A DNA stretch of 64,000 nt from Thermococcus sp. 4557. GTDB lineage: Archaea; Methanobacteriota_B; Thermococci; Thermococcales; Thermococcaceae. The stretch covers positions 1,302,001 to 1,366,000 of the forward strand of contig NC_015865.1 in NCBI RefSeq assembly GCF_000221185.1, read 5' to 3'. This document shows, piece by piece, positions 24,764 through 33,312 of the stretch (position 1 is its first letter; every line of letters begins with the position of its first letter). Made by a program: the position numbers and the translations under genes. The notes below the pieces were generated by a model. It worked only from the letters and a program-made list of their open reading frames with translations, was not told where the DNA came from and ran no database searches.

Positions 24764-25717
24764 TCACTCGAATTTAGGAACCGGAACGCGCTCGAGGAGC
24801 TTCCCCATTATGCTCTCCTGGCTCACCTTGGTGTACCACAGCTCGCGCTTGAGGATGAGCCTGTGACTTAGAGCCGGAACCGCCACGGCCTTGACGTCGT
24901 CCGGAATCACGTAGTCCCTGCCGTTGAGGGCTGCGTAGGCCCTGGAGAGCTTGAGCAGGGCCAGGCTTCCCCTCGGGGAGGCACCTATCTCTATCTCCCT
25001 CTTGTCCTCCCTCGTGGCGGTGACGATGTCGGTTATGTACTCCAGTATGGCGTCGCTGACGTAGACCTCCTCGACCGCCCTCTGCATCTCGACGACCTCC
25101 TCCGCGCTCAGGACCGTCTGGACGTCCGGTTCCTCCTTCTTCCTGGCCATTCTCCTGCGGAGTATCTCTATCTCCTCCGCCCTCGAGGGGTAGCCGACGC
25201 GGAGGCGGACGAGGAAGCGGTCGAGCTGGGCCTCCGGGAGGGGGTAGGTTCCCTCCTGCTCTATCGGGTTCTGCGTGGCTATTACTATGAAGGGCCTGGG
25301 CAGTGAGTAGGTGTTCCCCTCAATCGTGGCCTGCCTCTCCTGCATCGCCTCGAGCAGAGCGGACTGTGTCTTCGGTGGGGCGCGGTTGATCTCGTCCGCC
25401 AAGAGAACGTTTGTGAAGACCGGCCCCTTCCTGAACTCGAACTCGAGCGTCTTCTGGTTGAAGACGCTCACTCCAAGTATGTCGCTCGGGAGCAGGTCCG
25501 GCGTGAACTGAACGCGGGTGAACTGGACGCCGAGGGCCTTTGCGAAGCTCTTGGCCATAAGGGTCTTGGCAAGCCCAGGCAGGTCCTCCAGCAGGACGTG
25601 GCCGTCGGCGAGTATCGTGGTCAGGATAAGCCTCAGCACCTCGTCCTTTCCAACTATCGCCTTCCTTACCTCCCCAAGGACGGCGTTACCTTTCTCGTGT
25701 ATCTCCTCCACTTTCAT
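24764..25717 (-). CDS. MoxR family AAA+ ATPase
   Basis: 317 aa. [20 protein letters not shown] contains Walker [21 protein letters not shown] Walker B and [20 protein letters not shown] the MoxR-specific sensor block with an Arg finger soon after. MoxR ATPases act as chaperones that activate vWA-domain partners, here presumably the DUF58 protein directly downstream. I prefer ATG 25717 (MKVEEIHEK) over the longer in-frame start 25753; either way the start lies within the end of the preceding gene (32-bp overlap). Confidence 0.92.
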   Translation of the reverse strand: MKVEEIHEKGNAVLGEVRKAIVGKDEVLRLILTTILADGHVLLEDLPGLAKTLMAKSFAKALGVQFTRVQFTPDLLPSDILGVSVFNQKTLEFEFRKGPVFTNVLLADEINRAPPKTQSALLEAMQERQATIEGNTYSLPRPFIVIATQNPIEQEGTYPLPEAQLDRFLVRLRVGYPSRAEEIEILRRRMARKKEEPDVQTVLSAEEVVEMQRAVEEVYVSDAILEYITDIVTATREDKREIEIGASPRGSLALLKLSRAYAALNGRDYVIPDDVKAVAVPALSHRLILKRELWYTKVSQESIMGKLLERVPVPKFE

Positions 25718-26138
25718 CCAAATCAGCCTCCACAATCTTAAGGGCCTTCTCAAGGTTGTCGAGAAAATCCCCCTCCGAGCAGAGGGTTCTTATAGCGTCG
25801 TTCGGGTTCGTGATGAGTGAGTGATAGGTTGAGTTGTAGTCATCGGACAGTGTGGCGTAGATTTCCACTATTTTCTCCTCCACCAGTGAGCGGGCGACCC
25901 TGCCGGTTCTGGCCTTCCGGAGGAGGGAAACGGTTCTATCCACGTCGGTCTTCCTCTCAACCCTCTGCTCGCGGTCCCGCCTCCGCCTCGCCACGTTCAT
26001 CTCGACGCCGAACAGAAAGAAAGCCATCACTGCCCCCAGGAATAGAACTGCCAGCCACCTGACCAGGTAGGAGCCGGCCAGTGTGGCCGCGAGCACAAGG
26101 ACGGAGCCGATGATGAGGAGGACCTTATGAAACCTCAT
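25686..26138 (-). CDS. Hypothetical membrane-anchored protein of MoxR cluster
   Basis: 150 aa with two N-terminal membrane helices (about residues 5-40), then a basic stretch ([14 protein letters not shown]) and a soluble helical domain ending acidic. GGGGTG lies 6 nt before ATG 26138. It overlaps both neighbours (14 bp and 32 bp), so it belongs to the operon. No family recognised; MoxR clusters often carry such accessory membrane proteins. Confidence 0.75.
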   Translation of the reverse strand: MRFHKVLLIIGSVLVLAATLAGSYLVRWLAVLFLGAVMAFFLFGVEMNVARRRRDREQRVERKTDVDRTVSLLRKARTGRVARSLVEEKIVEIYATLSDDYNSTYHSLITNPNDAIRTLCSEGDFLDNLEKALKIVEADLDESGGDTRER

Positions 26139-26976
26139 CCACAGCACCCCTCATCTTCCTGTAAAGCTCGAGCGCCTTCTCCGCATCCTCCCACGTGACC
26201 TTCTCCGGGGCGTACTTTGCCTTCTCAAAGAGCTCCGTTATGCCCCTGAAGGGCTCCCTGAAAATTTGAACCCTCTCCGCGTGCTCCCAGTGGGTCCAGC
26301 TTTCCTTATACGGAACGCCGAGTATCTCGAGCCAGAGGACGGCGTTCTTGTATATCCCGACAACCGCCTCCCTCGGGTCGCTGAACATTTCCAGACCGAG
26401 TTCCTCCACCTTCCTGTCGAAAAGCTCGGCCCTGCGCCTCATCTCCTTAAGCTTTCTCTTCCTGAGGGCCTCGCGGTAATAGGTTACGGCGAAGTAGGAC
26501 AGGCCCGCGAGGAACAGAAGCGCCGCGCCGTAGAGAACGTAGCTCGAGGGAGCACCCGAGGGAGGGGCGGCTGAAACGGTGTCGTTGTGGTAAACCGGGG
26601 CGGAGGGAGTGGCAACACCGGCGGTCGTGTTGTTGAGGGAGCTGTTGAACGTGAGGTTGGAAGGAACATCAACCGCACGGGTTCTTTCCAGGTAGTAGAG
26701 TATCCCCAGAGTGCCCGCTATCGCGAACGCCCAGGCCATGAGGTAAGACCTGACGTTAACGGGATACTTTTTCTTGCCCGGCGAAAGGTCCCTCCAGCTC
26801 AGGAGGACGAGAAAGATGACCAGCAGGGAAACGACAACGATTGCGAGCAGCAGAACGCCGAAGGACGGGGCCTCGCTCCTGTGAAGTCCGGAGTTTTTAA
26901 CGCTGTAGCCCATCATAAGGGTCATCAATGTGAAGAGCAGGGCGTAGAGTGCCGCGAATTTTACCCTGATGGACAT
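26125..26976 (-). CDS. Membrane protein with DUF4129-like C-terminal domain
   Basis: 283 aa. Three N-terminal membrane helices, a Ser/Thr/Asn-rich loop of about 50 residues (outside-facing by inference), a fourth helix near residue 155, then a cytoplasmic domain with DPREAVVGIYKNAVLWLEIL, the DUF4129 pattern common beside MoxR/DUF58/transglutaminase genes. First gene of the minus-strand cluster. ATG 26976 lacks a ribosome site and lies about 30 bp from a TATA box, so a leaderless start is likely. Confidence 0.78.
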   Translation of the reverse strand: MSIRVKFAALYALLFTLMTLMMGYSVKNSGLHRSEAPSFGVLLLAIVVVSLLVIFLVLLSWRDLSPGKKKYPVNVRSYLMAWAFAIAGTLGILYYLERTRAVDVPSNLTFNSSLNNTTAGVATPSAPVYHNDTVSAAPPSGAPSSYVLYGAALLFLAGLSYFAVTYYREALRKRKLKEMRRRAELFDRKVEELGLEMFSDPREAVVGIYKNAVLWLEILGVPYKESWTHWEHAERVQIFREPFRGITELFEKAKYAPEKVTWEDAEKALELYRKMRGAVDEVS

Positions 26977-27001
26977 TTTTATCAAGGGTGGTACGAAGGG
27001 C

Positions 27002-27013
27002 AGGTTTAAAAGC
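27002..27013. promoter_or_regulatory. Divergent TATA element (DUF4129-like / DUF2118)
   Basis: AGGTTTAAAAGC (27002-27013) is a TATA-like box about 35 bp before ATG 27045 (plus) and about 30 bp before ATG 26976 (minus). Its TTTAAA core is symmetric, so it can serve both genes. Confidence 0.45.
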
Positions 27014-27044
27014 TTTTACCCCGAGGTAAACCTTGGGTGGTAGC

Positions 27045-27539
27045 ATGGAGAAGATGCCGAGGCTCTACGTGGAGGCTCCCGCGGAGGAGTGCATCAAAGA
27101 CGGAAAGGTCACCAGGGACTGTGTGATAATCCAGGGAAGCGTTGAGGTCTGGCTGAGAAAGGATGAAGGGGTTCCCGACTTCGTGGAGGCGGAGAAAGCG
27201 AAGTTCCTGGCGAAGGAGGTCTACGACCGCTTTTACATGTACGTGGACGGAACGGAGGGAAGGATGCTCGCCGACGCGGTACTAATCCTCCCCGACGGGA
27301 GAACCAGGATATACCTGAAGAAGGGCGACGAGCTGCTCATCCTCCCCGTGGAGGGCTATACAAAGACCATCATAGCCAACGTCGGCAACCGCGTGAGGAG
27401 GGGGGACGCCTTCGCGGCGGTGACGACGAAGAAAGGAGAAGTCCACTACCTCAAGCCACCGAAGACGGGAACCGTCGTCTTCATAGACGAGATAACCAAC
27501 AGGCCGCACTACGTGTACTACATTCTGCCGGAGGAGTGA
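27045..27539 (+). CDS. DUF2118 family protein (lipoyl/biotinyl-like fold)
   Basis: 164 aa, MPRLYVEAPAEECI at the start, and a C-terminal half (VEGYTKTIIANVGNRVRRGD and KTGTVVFIDE) that follows the beta-hammerhead pattern of biotinyl/lipoyl domains, but without the modified Lys motif. Conserved in Thermococcales and methanogens; function unknown. GGGTGG is 4 nt before ATG 27045, so the longer frame from 27033 is not needed. Confidence 0.78.
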   Translation: MEKMPRLYVEAPAEECIKDGKVTRDCVIIQGSVEVWLRKDEGVPDFVEAEKAKFLAKEVYDRFYMYVDGTEGRMLADAVLILPDGRTRIYLKKGDELLILPVEGYTKTIIANVGNRVRRGDAFAAVTTKKGEVHYLKPPKTGTVVFIDEITNRPHYVYYILPEE

Positions 27540-27544
27540 GGGGC

Positions 27545-27841
27545 TCACCCCTTCCCCATCCCCGCCATCATGGCCTCTATGCTCGACTTGAGGGCCAGCT
27601 TTATGCCATCCAGGGTGTCCATTCCCTTAAGCGTCCGGGTGTTGTGGGCGCTGGTTATGATTATCGACCACTTGTAGAGGTCCTCCTTGACCGGAACGCT
27701 CTGGAACATGGCGATGAACTTCTCCCCGCCCACCGAGACCTCGAGTATCTCCACGTCCGTCTCCCCAAGCTTCGTGGAGTAGACTTCCCTGGCCTCGAGG
27801 TTTCCATATTCCTTACTCAGCATGTCAGAAAGGTATCCCAT
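27545..27841 (-). CDS. Hypothetical protein (98 aa)
   Basis: ATG 27841 with GGTGA 5 nt upstream; the frame continues upstream only as a shadow of the FKBP gene. It is a soluble alpha/beta protein with VEILEVSVGGEKFIAMFQSV, WSIIITSAHN and the end LKSSIEAMMAGMGKG. Family not recognised. TATA-like TATATAAGG and TATATACTG elements on the minus strand (about 27856-27882) sit in the gap shared with FKBP. Confidence 0.7.
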   Translation of the reverse strand: MGYLSDMLSKEYGNLEAREVYSTKLGETDVEILEVSVGGEKFIAMFQSVPVKEDLYKWSIIITSAHNTRTLKGMDTLDGIKLALKSSIEAMMAGMGKG

Positions 27842-27967
27842 GTCAATCACCAACAGTATATAGTGCAATGTCCTTATATACCTGTCGTGCCTTCCGAAAG
27901 GAGACACCAAAAGCGTTATAAGGCGCGGGAGTAACCCCCCTTGAAGACAGTTTTGGAGTTGAAGGAA
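27842..27967. promoter_or_regulatory. Divergent promoter region (98-aa protein / FKBP)
   Basis: 126 bp between divergent genes. AGTATATAGTG (about 27855-27865) and CTTATATACC (about 27872-27881) are TATA-like for the minus gene, and GTTATAAG (27915-27922) for FKBP. Assigned by consensus only. Confidence 0.45.
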
Positions 27968-28462
27968 ATGAAGATTGAAGCTGGAGATTTTGTGGTGTTC
28001 CACTACGTGGGCAGGTTTGAGAACGGTGAAGTTTTTGACACGAGTTACGAGGATATTGCCAGGGAAAACGAGATATACGTCGAGGAGAGGGAGTACGGTC
28101 CGCTCGGCGTCAATGTCGGTGTCGGCGAGATAATCCCCGGCCTCGACGAGGCGCTGATTGGGATGGAGATCGGCGAGAAGAAGACCGTCACGATTCCGCC
28201 GGAGAAGGCCTACGGCATGCCCAACCCGGAGCTGGTTATAGACGTTCCCCTCACCGAGTTCACCAACATAGGGATGGAGCCGGTCGAGGGCATGTACGTC
28301 ATGACCGACTCGGGGATAGCAAAGATAGCCAAAGTCGGGGAGGAGAGCGTCAGTCTCGACTTCAACCACCCGCTCGCCGGAAAGACCCTCGTGTTCGAGG
28401 TCGAGATAGTGGACATAGAGAAAGCAAAAGAAGAGCCCTCAAACGGCGAGGCCGACGCCTGA
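27968..28462 (+). CDS. FKBP-type peptidyl-prolyl cis-trans isomerase
   Basis: A 164-aa short archaeal FKBP. VVFHYVGRFENGEVFDTSYE, IPGLDEALIGMEIGEKKTV and PPEKAYGMPNPELV form the catalytic FKBP barrel, interrupted by the insert-in-flap (IF) chaperone domain (about residues 85-130, including GMYVMTDSGIAKIA). It catalyses proline isomerisation and assists folding in the cytoplasm. Start at ATG 27968; a weak GGAG is about 10 nt upstream, and TTG 27941 is a less likely alternative. Overlaps the convergent TadC-like gene by 24 bp. Confidence 0.93.
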   Translation: MKIEAGDFVVFHYVGRFENGEVFDTSYEDIARENEIYVEEREYGPLGVNVGVGEIIPGLDEALIGMEIGEKKTVTIPPEKAYGMPNPELVIDVPLTEFTNIGMEPVEGMYVMTDSGIAKIAKVGEESVSLDFNHPLAGKTLVFEVEIVDIEKAKEEPSNGEADA

Positions 28463-29338
28463 GGCTCCCTCGTAGACTATAACTCCCATTATGGCAAGCA
28501 GCAGGCTGTATTTCAGCCCTGCTGAGTACTTTCCTTCTCTTATGACCCCTATTCCAAGGCCCGATGCTATGGCCTGGAGAACGACAAACCCGAGGAGTAT
28601 GTTCTTCACGGTCTCCACGGGGAGGTTTATGTCCCCGACGTTCATTGAAACCATTATCTGAGCGACCACACCGAGGATCAGCGGGCCTATGATGCCGCTC
28701 GTGATTATGAAGAACATCACCTGCATTCCGGTCGATGCCTTCCTCTCCTGCTTGATCCTCAGTATCTCCCTGACGTCGTTTCCAACGAAGACCAGAACGT
28801 CGCTCATCGGGGCACCCCTCTCAAGGGCCTCGATGATGATCATCATCGAGCGATATATGACCGTGGACTTCCTGTTCCTGATGGCGAAGGATTTGAGGGC
28901 GTCAACGGTGGGGCGGCCCTTCTTTATCTCGGCAACGGTTTTTCTGAACTCGTCCGTTAGCGGTCCGAACTTGGCCGTGGTCAGCTCCTCTAGGGCCTCG
29001 GAGAAGGATATACCCGCCCTGAGAGAGCTCGCGAGGTAGAAAAAGGCATCGGGCAGCATTCTCTCCATCTCTTCAGTGCGCTTGCTGACCCTCCAGTAGG
29101 GATAGCCGAAGGCCATTAACAGGAACACCGCCAGGAACGCCGCCAGAGAGTACATCCACGTGGAGGCCATGTACGCGAGGAGACCAGTTATAACTCCCAT
29201 CAGAAGGGAGACAACGAGGTACTCTGCCGCCAGGAAGTTTATGTTCGCAGAGTATATGAAGACCTCGTACCGTTTCATCCATTTGGGTGGAATCAGCCTC
29301 TCGATGATCGATACCAGCACCGATGAAAGTCCAGCCAT
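28439..29338 (-). CDS. Type II secretion system F/TadC-like membrane protein (copy 2)
   Basis: 299 aa. Membrane helices at both ends flank a cytoplasmic T2SSF domain with LPDAFFYLASSLRAGISFSE, the classical F-domain start, and ALERGAPMSDVLVFVGNDV. Such proteins form the inner-membrane platform on which the assembly ATPase works in type IV filament machines. GAGGTGA 5 nt upstream selects ATG 29338 over GTG 29347. Last gene of the operon. Confidence 0.9.
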   Translation of the reverse strand: MAGLSSVLVSIIERLIPPKWMKRYEVFIYSANINFLAAEYLVVSLLMGVITGLLAYMASTWMYSLAAFLAVFLLMAFGYPYWRVSKRTEEMERMLPDAFFYLASSLRAGISFSEALEELTTAKFGPLTDEFRKTVAEIKKGRPTVDALKSFAIRNRKSTVIYRSMMIIIEALERGAPMSDVLVFVGNDVREILRIKQERKASTGMQVMFFIITSGIIGPLILGVVAQIMVSMNVGDINLPVETVKNILLGFVVLQAIASGLGIGVIREGKYSAGLKYSLLLAIMGVIVYEGASGVGLAV

Positions 29339-29343
29339 CAGAG

Positions 29344-30408
29344 TCACCTCGGTTCTCCCTTCTTGATCATGTTGATTATTATCATCGATATGGCGGGGAA
29401 CGCGAACAGCAGGATTACCGCCAGTGTCTCAGGGGGCATTATCAGCTGTCTTGCCATGACAGAGCCGGCGAGGATTCCAACCACGAACATTGTGGGCATG
29501 ACGATAGTGAGGAACATGTATATGAACGCTATACCGTTGACCCTCTGAACGTACTCCACGAGCTTCATCCTGTACTCGAAGGCGAAGTCCTCGGCCAGTT
29601 TGTAGAGTATCTCGGAGAGGTTTCCACCGAATTTGACCGCCCTCAGTATCTGCTTAACGACCCTGCTGACGTTTTCCGAACCCATCTTCTCGTCAAACTT
29701 CATGAGGGCATCCTCGAAGGAGGAACCCGTCCTCATGTCCCTCAGCACAAGCTCAAACTCCTCGGAGATAACGCCGTAGTCCGCACGGGCCACGGAGAGC
29801 ATCGCCTCCGAGATACCAACGCCGGCGCTGAGGAGGGAGGCCATGTGTCGGAGGGCGTAGGGCATGCTTCTCTCAACCTCGGCAACCCTGCGCTTCCACA
29901 CCATCTTGGGGTACTGCCTCATGTAGAAGAAGCCCCCGATGAACCCCAGAACACCTATCAGGGCGGATGTTTCAACGGGCATGTAGAGGAGGTAGGCGAA
30001 GATGAAGCCGAATATTCCCGCGAATATCGCGACGGCCAGTATCAGGGCGACGTACCTGTCGGGGGGAGTAAGTATGCTTGCCCTGTAGAGATCCTGGTCG
30101 AGGCCCTTAAACGAGGAGGTCATGGACTCGATCGGGCCCCTGAAGTAGCGCAACATGGTATCGGCGAGCCTGTCAGAGAACGGGCGCTGTATCTCTTTCT
30201 TCCTCCATTCGATGATCTCCTCCATCTCCTTCTCCGTCTCGCCCTCCGCCTTCTCCGCCTCGATCTCCTTCTGGAGCTCCTTCAAGGCCCTGAGCCTTTC
30301 CTGAACGCTCTTGCCCTGGGGGATCTTTCTCACGGGCTTCTCGGCCACCTCTATGGTCTTCCCACCAAGGCGCTCCAAAAAGTTCGTGATGACTCTAACG
30401 ATGCCCAC
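29344..30408 (-). CDS. Type II secretion system F/TadC-like membrane protein (copy 1)
   Basis: About 354 aa. A basic, Glu/Lys-rich cytoplasmic N-terminus with a coiled-coil stretch (about residues 35-70) precedes two helices, then SMPYALRHMASLLSAGVGIS and LRDMRTGSSFEDALMKFDEK of the T2SSF domain, then C-terminal helices. Pairs of FlaJ/TadC-like proteins are usual in archaeal type IV pili. GGTGG 5 nt upstream favours GTG 30408; GTG 30417 is the alternative. Directly follows the ATPase gene. Confidence 0.9.
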   Translation of the reverse strand: MGIVRVITNFLERLGGKTIEVAEKPVRKIPQGKSVQERLRALKELQKEIEAEKAEGETEKEMEEIIEWRKKEIQRPFSDRLADTMLRYFRGPIESMTSSFKGLDQDLYRASILTPPDRYVALILAVAIFAGIFGFIFAYLLYMPVETSALIGVLGFIGGFFYMRQYPKMVWKRRVAEVERSMPYALRHMASLLSAGVGISEAMLSVARADYGVISEEFELVLRDMRTGSSFEDALMKFDEKMGSENVSRVVKQILRAVKFGGNLSEILYKLAEDFAFEYRMKLVEYVQRVNGIAFIYMFLTIVMPTMFVVGILAGSVMARQLIMPPETLAVILLFAFPAISMIIINMIKKGEPR

Positions 30409-30419
30409 GATTACCACCC

Positions 30420-32288
30420 TTAGATTATATTCTTAATCTGCCTGCTGGTCTCAAGACTGCCCTCCGCGGCTATCTTCTTGAGCAGCGCCTCCTCGTCTAT
30501 GTAGAACTGTCTGATGTAGTGACCCACCTTCTCGATGCTCCTTATTCCCTGCTCGACCATCCAGTCGAGGATTATCTTCCTCTTTTCCTTCTCCAGCTCC
30601 AGCTCGGATACGCTCATACCGGTGTGGTGGGAGAGGGTGTTCAGTGTCCTGCTCGGCACACCCGTGGGGACCAGCTCATCCTTCGCCGGGTCGTACTTGT
30701 AGAGCTTGTTGAGCTGGACGCTCTCGGCCTCGATGCCAGATATCTCCGCTATCTCGGTGATGCGCCTTATGGTGCCCTTCTTCCTGCTGTGGAACCTGAC
30801 CTGCATGATGACGATATCAAGTGCGGGTATCATGATCCTGGGAACGGACATTGGGGGACTCTCGAGACGGACTATCGTCTCGCGGGCGCTGTTGGCGTGG
30901 ATTGTACCCATACATCCATCGTGACCGGTGTTCATCGCCGTAAACATTGTCCTCGCTTCCGGACCACGGACCTCACCGACGATGATTCTATCGGGACGCA
31001 TACGGAGGGTGTTCTTAACGAGGTCGTCCATCGTGACCTCTCCCTTGCCCTCGACGTTCGGCGGTCTGGTCTCAAGCCGGATCCAGTGCTCAACCGGCAG
31101 CTGAAGCTCCGCGGTGTCCTCTATGGTGATGACGCGCTCGCTCGGCGGGATGAACATTCCGAGTGAGTTGAGGGTGGTGGTCTTACCGGAACCGGTACCT
31201 CCAGCGACGAGGACGTTGGCGGGCTTGACACCGAGTCCATCGACAAAGATCCAGAGGAGGGCCGCTATCTCAGTGTTCATGGTACCGTACTTGATGAGGT
31301 CTATGATGGTGAGCGGGTCCTTCTTGAACTTACGGATGGTTATGGTCGGCCCGTCAATGCTTATCGGCGGTATGGTGGCGTTCACACGGCTTCCATCGGG
31401 AAGACGGGCATCAAGGAGGGGGCTCTGCTGGTCTATCCTCCTGCCGACCTCCCTGGCTATGCGCTCGATGATGTTCAGTATCTCCTTCTCCTCATCGAAC
31501 ACGATGTTGGTCTTGCACATGTTGAAGCGCCTGTGCCAGACGTAAACCGGTCTGTTGTTTCCGATGACCATGACTTCCTCAAGGTTGTCGTCGCGGACGA
31601 GGGGGTCCAGCTTGCCGTAGCCTATCATTGACTGGACTATCATCTCGGCGAGTATCTCCACCCTGCCCTCCGAGAAGTGCGGAGCCTCGTCCTTTATCAT
31701 CCTCCTGACCGCGTTCATGAATACCCTCCTGCGCTCCTCGGCGTTGGGGAACGCGGAGGGGTCTATCTGGAGCTCGGTTATGGCCCTGTCCTTGACCCTC
31801 AAAAACAGCTCCTCTTCCTCGCGACTGAGCTTGGGGAGGCGTATCTCGTACAGGGGGACGGGCTCTCCCTTGACCCTCAGGATACGCACGTTGCCGTACG
31901 CGTCAAGAACCTCTGCCCTTCCAGCGTAGGCGGTCTCTTCAACGCGCACGGAGGAACCGAGGATATCCTGGAGGGTGGATGGAGGCTTGGGCTTCGGTGC
32001 CGGCTTCGGCTTCTCCTTGGGCTCCTCTTCCTTGACCAATATCTCACCCAGGATATCGGCACCGGTGGGTCTGTTCTCCGCCGCCTCCTCGGGGGTCGTG
32101 GGGGTGCTCAGGATGTCCTCCAGGTTTACCCCGCCACCACCTTTGACGAAGGGAACACCCTCTTCCTTATCCTCCTTCTCCTTCTTCTCGTCCCCCTTCA
32201 GCATGTTCTCAAGCAGGTCATCTTCCCCATTGAGTATCTCATCGATCCATGAGAGGCTTTCTTTCTTCTTTTTCTTCTCATCGAACAC
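30420..32288 (-). CDS. Type II/IV secretion system ATPase (GspE/PilT superfamily, archaeal type IV filament)
   Basis: 622 aa. A charged, low-complexity N-terminal region of about 130 residues precedes the N-domain and the motor: [20 protein letters not shown] (Walker A), [16 protein letters not shown] (Asp box), [20 protein letters not shown] (Walker B region) and [18 protein letters not shown] (His box). It powers filament assembly at the cytoplasmic face. Archaellum FlaI is shorter (about 540 aa); the long acidic/basic N-terminus and gene context favour a pilus-type machine. GTG 32288 has GGTGA 6 nt upstream. Confidence 0.9.
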   Translation of the reverse strand: MFDEKKKKKESLSWIDEILNGEDDLLENMLKGDEKKEKEDKEEGVPFVKGGGGVNLEDILSTPTTPEEAAENRPTGADILGEILVKEEEPKEKPKPAPKPKPPSTLQDILGSSVRVEETAYAGRAEVLDAYGNVRILRVKGEPVPLYEIRLPKLSREEEELFLRVKDRAITELQIDPSAFPNAEERRRVFMNAVRRMIKDEAPHFSEGRVEILAEMIVQSMIGYGKLDPLVRDDNLEEVMVIGNNRPVYVWHRRFNMCKTNIVFDEEKEILNIIERIAREVGRRIDQQSPLLDARLPDGSRVNATIPPISIDGPTITIRKFKKDPLTIIDLIKYGTMNTEIAALLWIFVDGLGVKPANVLVAGGTGSGKTTTLNSLGMFIPPSERVITIEDTAELQLPVEHWIRLETRPPNVEGKGEVTMDDLVKNTLRMRPDRIIVGEVRGPEARTMFTAMNTGHDGCMGTIHANSARETIVRLESPPMSVPRIMIPALDIVIMQVRFHSRKKGTIRRITEIAEISGIEAESVQLNKLYKYDPAKDELVPTGVPSRTLNTLSHHTGMSVSELELEKEKRKIILDWMVEQGIRSIEKVGHYIRQFYIDEEALLKKIAAEGSLETSRQIKNII

Positions 32289-32294
32289 AGACTC

Positions 32295-33302
32295 TCACCG
32301 CCCCTCAGCAGTCCACTCCACGCGGTATTTTATGTCAACTCTATTACCCATGAAGATTATCCAGACCGGGAAGTCAAGACCCGCCTCCCTCGGGGGCTCA
32401 ACCTCCGGGGCACCAACCGTGACCCCCGTCAGGAGGGTGCCCGAGAGCTGGAACATGTTGGACGTGCTCGGGAGCTGCTGGGGTTCCCTCCTCTTCGGCG
32501 GCTCCAGTCCCTTGTACCTCCATACGAACTCGTCCATATACTCCCTGTAGGTCATCGTGTAGTTGGGGGTGAAGTTGTACACCCTGGCATCTTTGAAGAT
32601 AACCGGTATCGCCGCGGCAAAGAACGTGTTGAATACGCCTGCCCTGTTCGGGGCGTTGGTGAGGCGGAAGGTGACGGTTCCCTCGTATTTGAGGATCTTT
32701 ATGTGCCCGTCGTTCATCGGGAACATGCTCCTCGTTGAGATAACCTTCGGAGTGTTCACCAGCTGGGGATACGCCACCCCACAGCTGAGCATAGAAATGT
32801 CGTCCGGCACCTCTATGTGGCCACCGTAGGTCAGATTGCCTCCAACGACGTAATAGGTAACGTTGGTTATTTTACCGGAGTCGCCACAGATGGACTGATA
32901 GTCCGAGGTCTGAAGGAGGTATGAGTTGTTGTAGGGTATCCTGAAGTTGACGACCACAGTCTCATAGGGCATAACCCAGAAACCCAGATAGTAGTTCAGG
33001 GACGTTCTATCAAGACGGGAGGGAGCGTGATAGGTGGTGTTTCCAATGCGGAAGGAGACCATATACTCATCGCGGGAGAGCCTGAGAACGTGAAAATCGT
33101 AACGGGGGTTGACTATCACGAACTTGGGGAAGGGCGCGGTGTTTACAAGGGTAACGTTGAGGTCCACCATGACCTCCCCGAGGATTCCAATGTTGTTGTA
33201 GGGCTTCTGGTCAGGGGTCTGGCCGGGGAGGTTGTAGGTCTCCGCACTAACCAGAGAAGAAGCTAACAAAAGAATAAAGAGGGTCGCTACGAGGCGCTTC
33301 AT
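32295..33302 (-). CDS. Secreted protein of pilus operon, function unknown
   Basis: 335 aa with a clear signal peptide (KRLVATLFILLLASSLVSA) and a mature part rich in aromatic residues and Asn, with Asn-x-Ser/Thr sequons (NVTYY, NSSY-like), suggesting a beta-rich glycosylated extracellular protein. No C-terminal anchor is seen. GAGGTGG 5 nt before ATG 33302 fixes the start. It sits between the ATPase and the membrane-anchored protein in one tight operon (6- and 10-bp gaps), so a role at the outer end of the filament machine is likely. I do not recognise a family. Confidence 0.78.
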   Translation of the reverse strand: MKRLVATLFILLLASSLVSAETYNLPGQTPDQKPYNNIGILGEVMVDLNVTLVNTAPFPKFVIVNPRYDFHVLRLSRDEYMVSFRIGNTTYHAPSRLDRTSLNYYLGFWVMPYETVVVNFRIPYNNSYLLQTSDYQSICGDSGKITNVTYYVVGGNLTYGGHIEVPDDISMLSCGVAYPQLVNTPKVISTRSMFPMNDGHIKILKYEGTVTFRLTNAPNRAGVFNTFFAAAIPVIFKDARVYNFTPNYTMTYREYMDEFVWRYKGLEPPKRREPQQLPSTSNMFQLSGTLLTGVTVGAPEVEPPREAGLDFPVWIIFMGNRVDIKYRVEWTAEGR

Positions 33303-33312
33303 GCCGACCACC

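Noticed and set aside
28829-28850. 22-bp perfect palindrome CTCGATGATGATCATCATCGAG
   Set aside because: It lies inside the TadC-like gene and is explained by the codons for Met-Met-Ile-Ile-Ile-Glu; a low-complexity coincidence, not a regulatory site.
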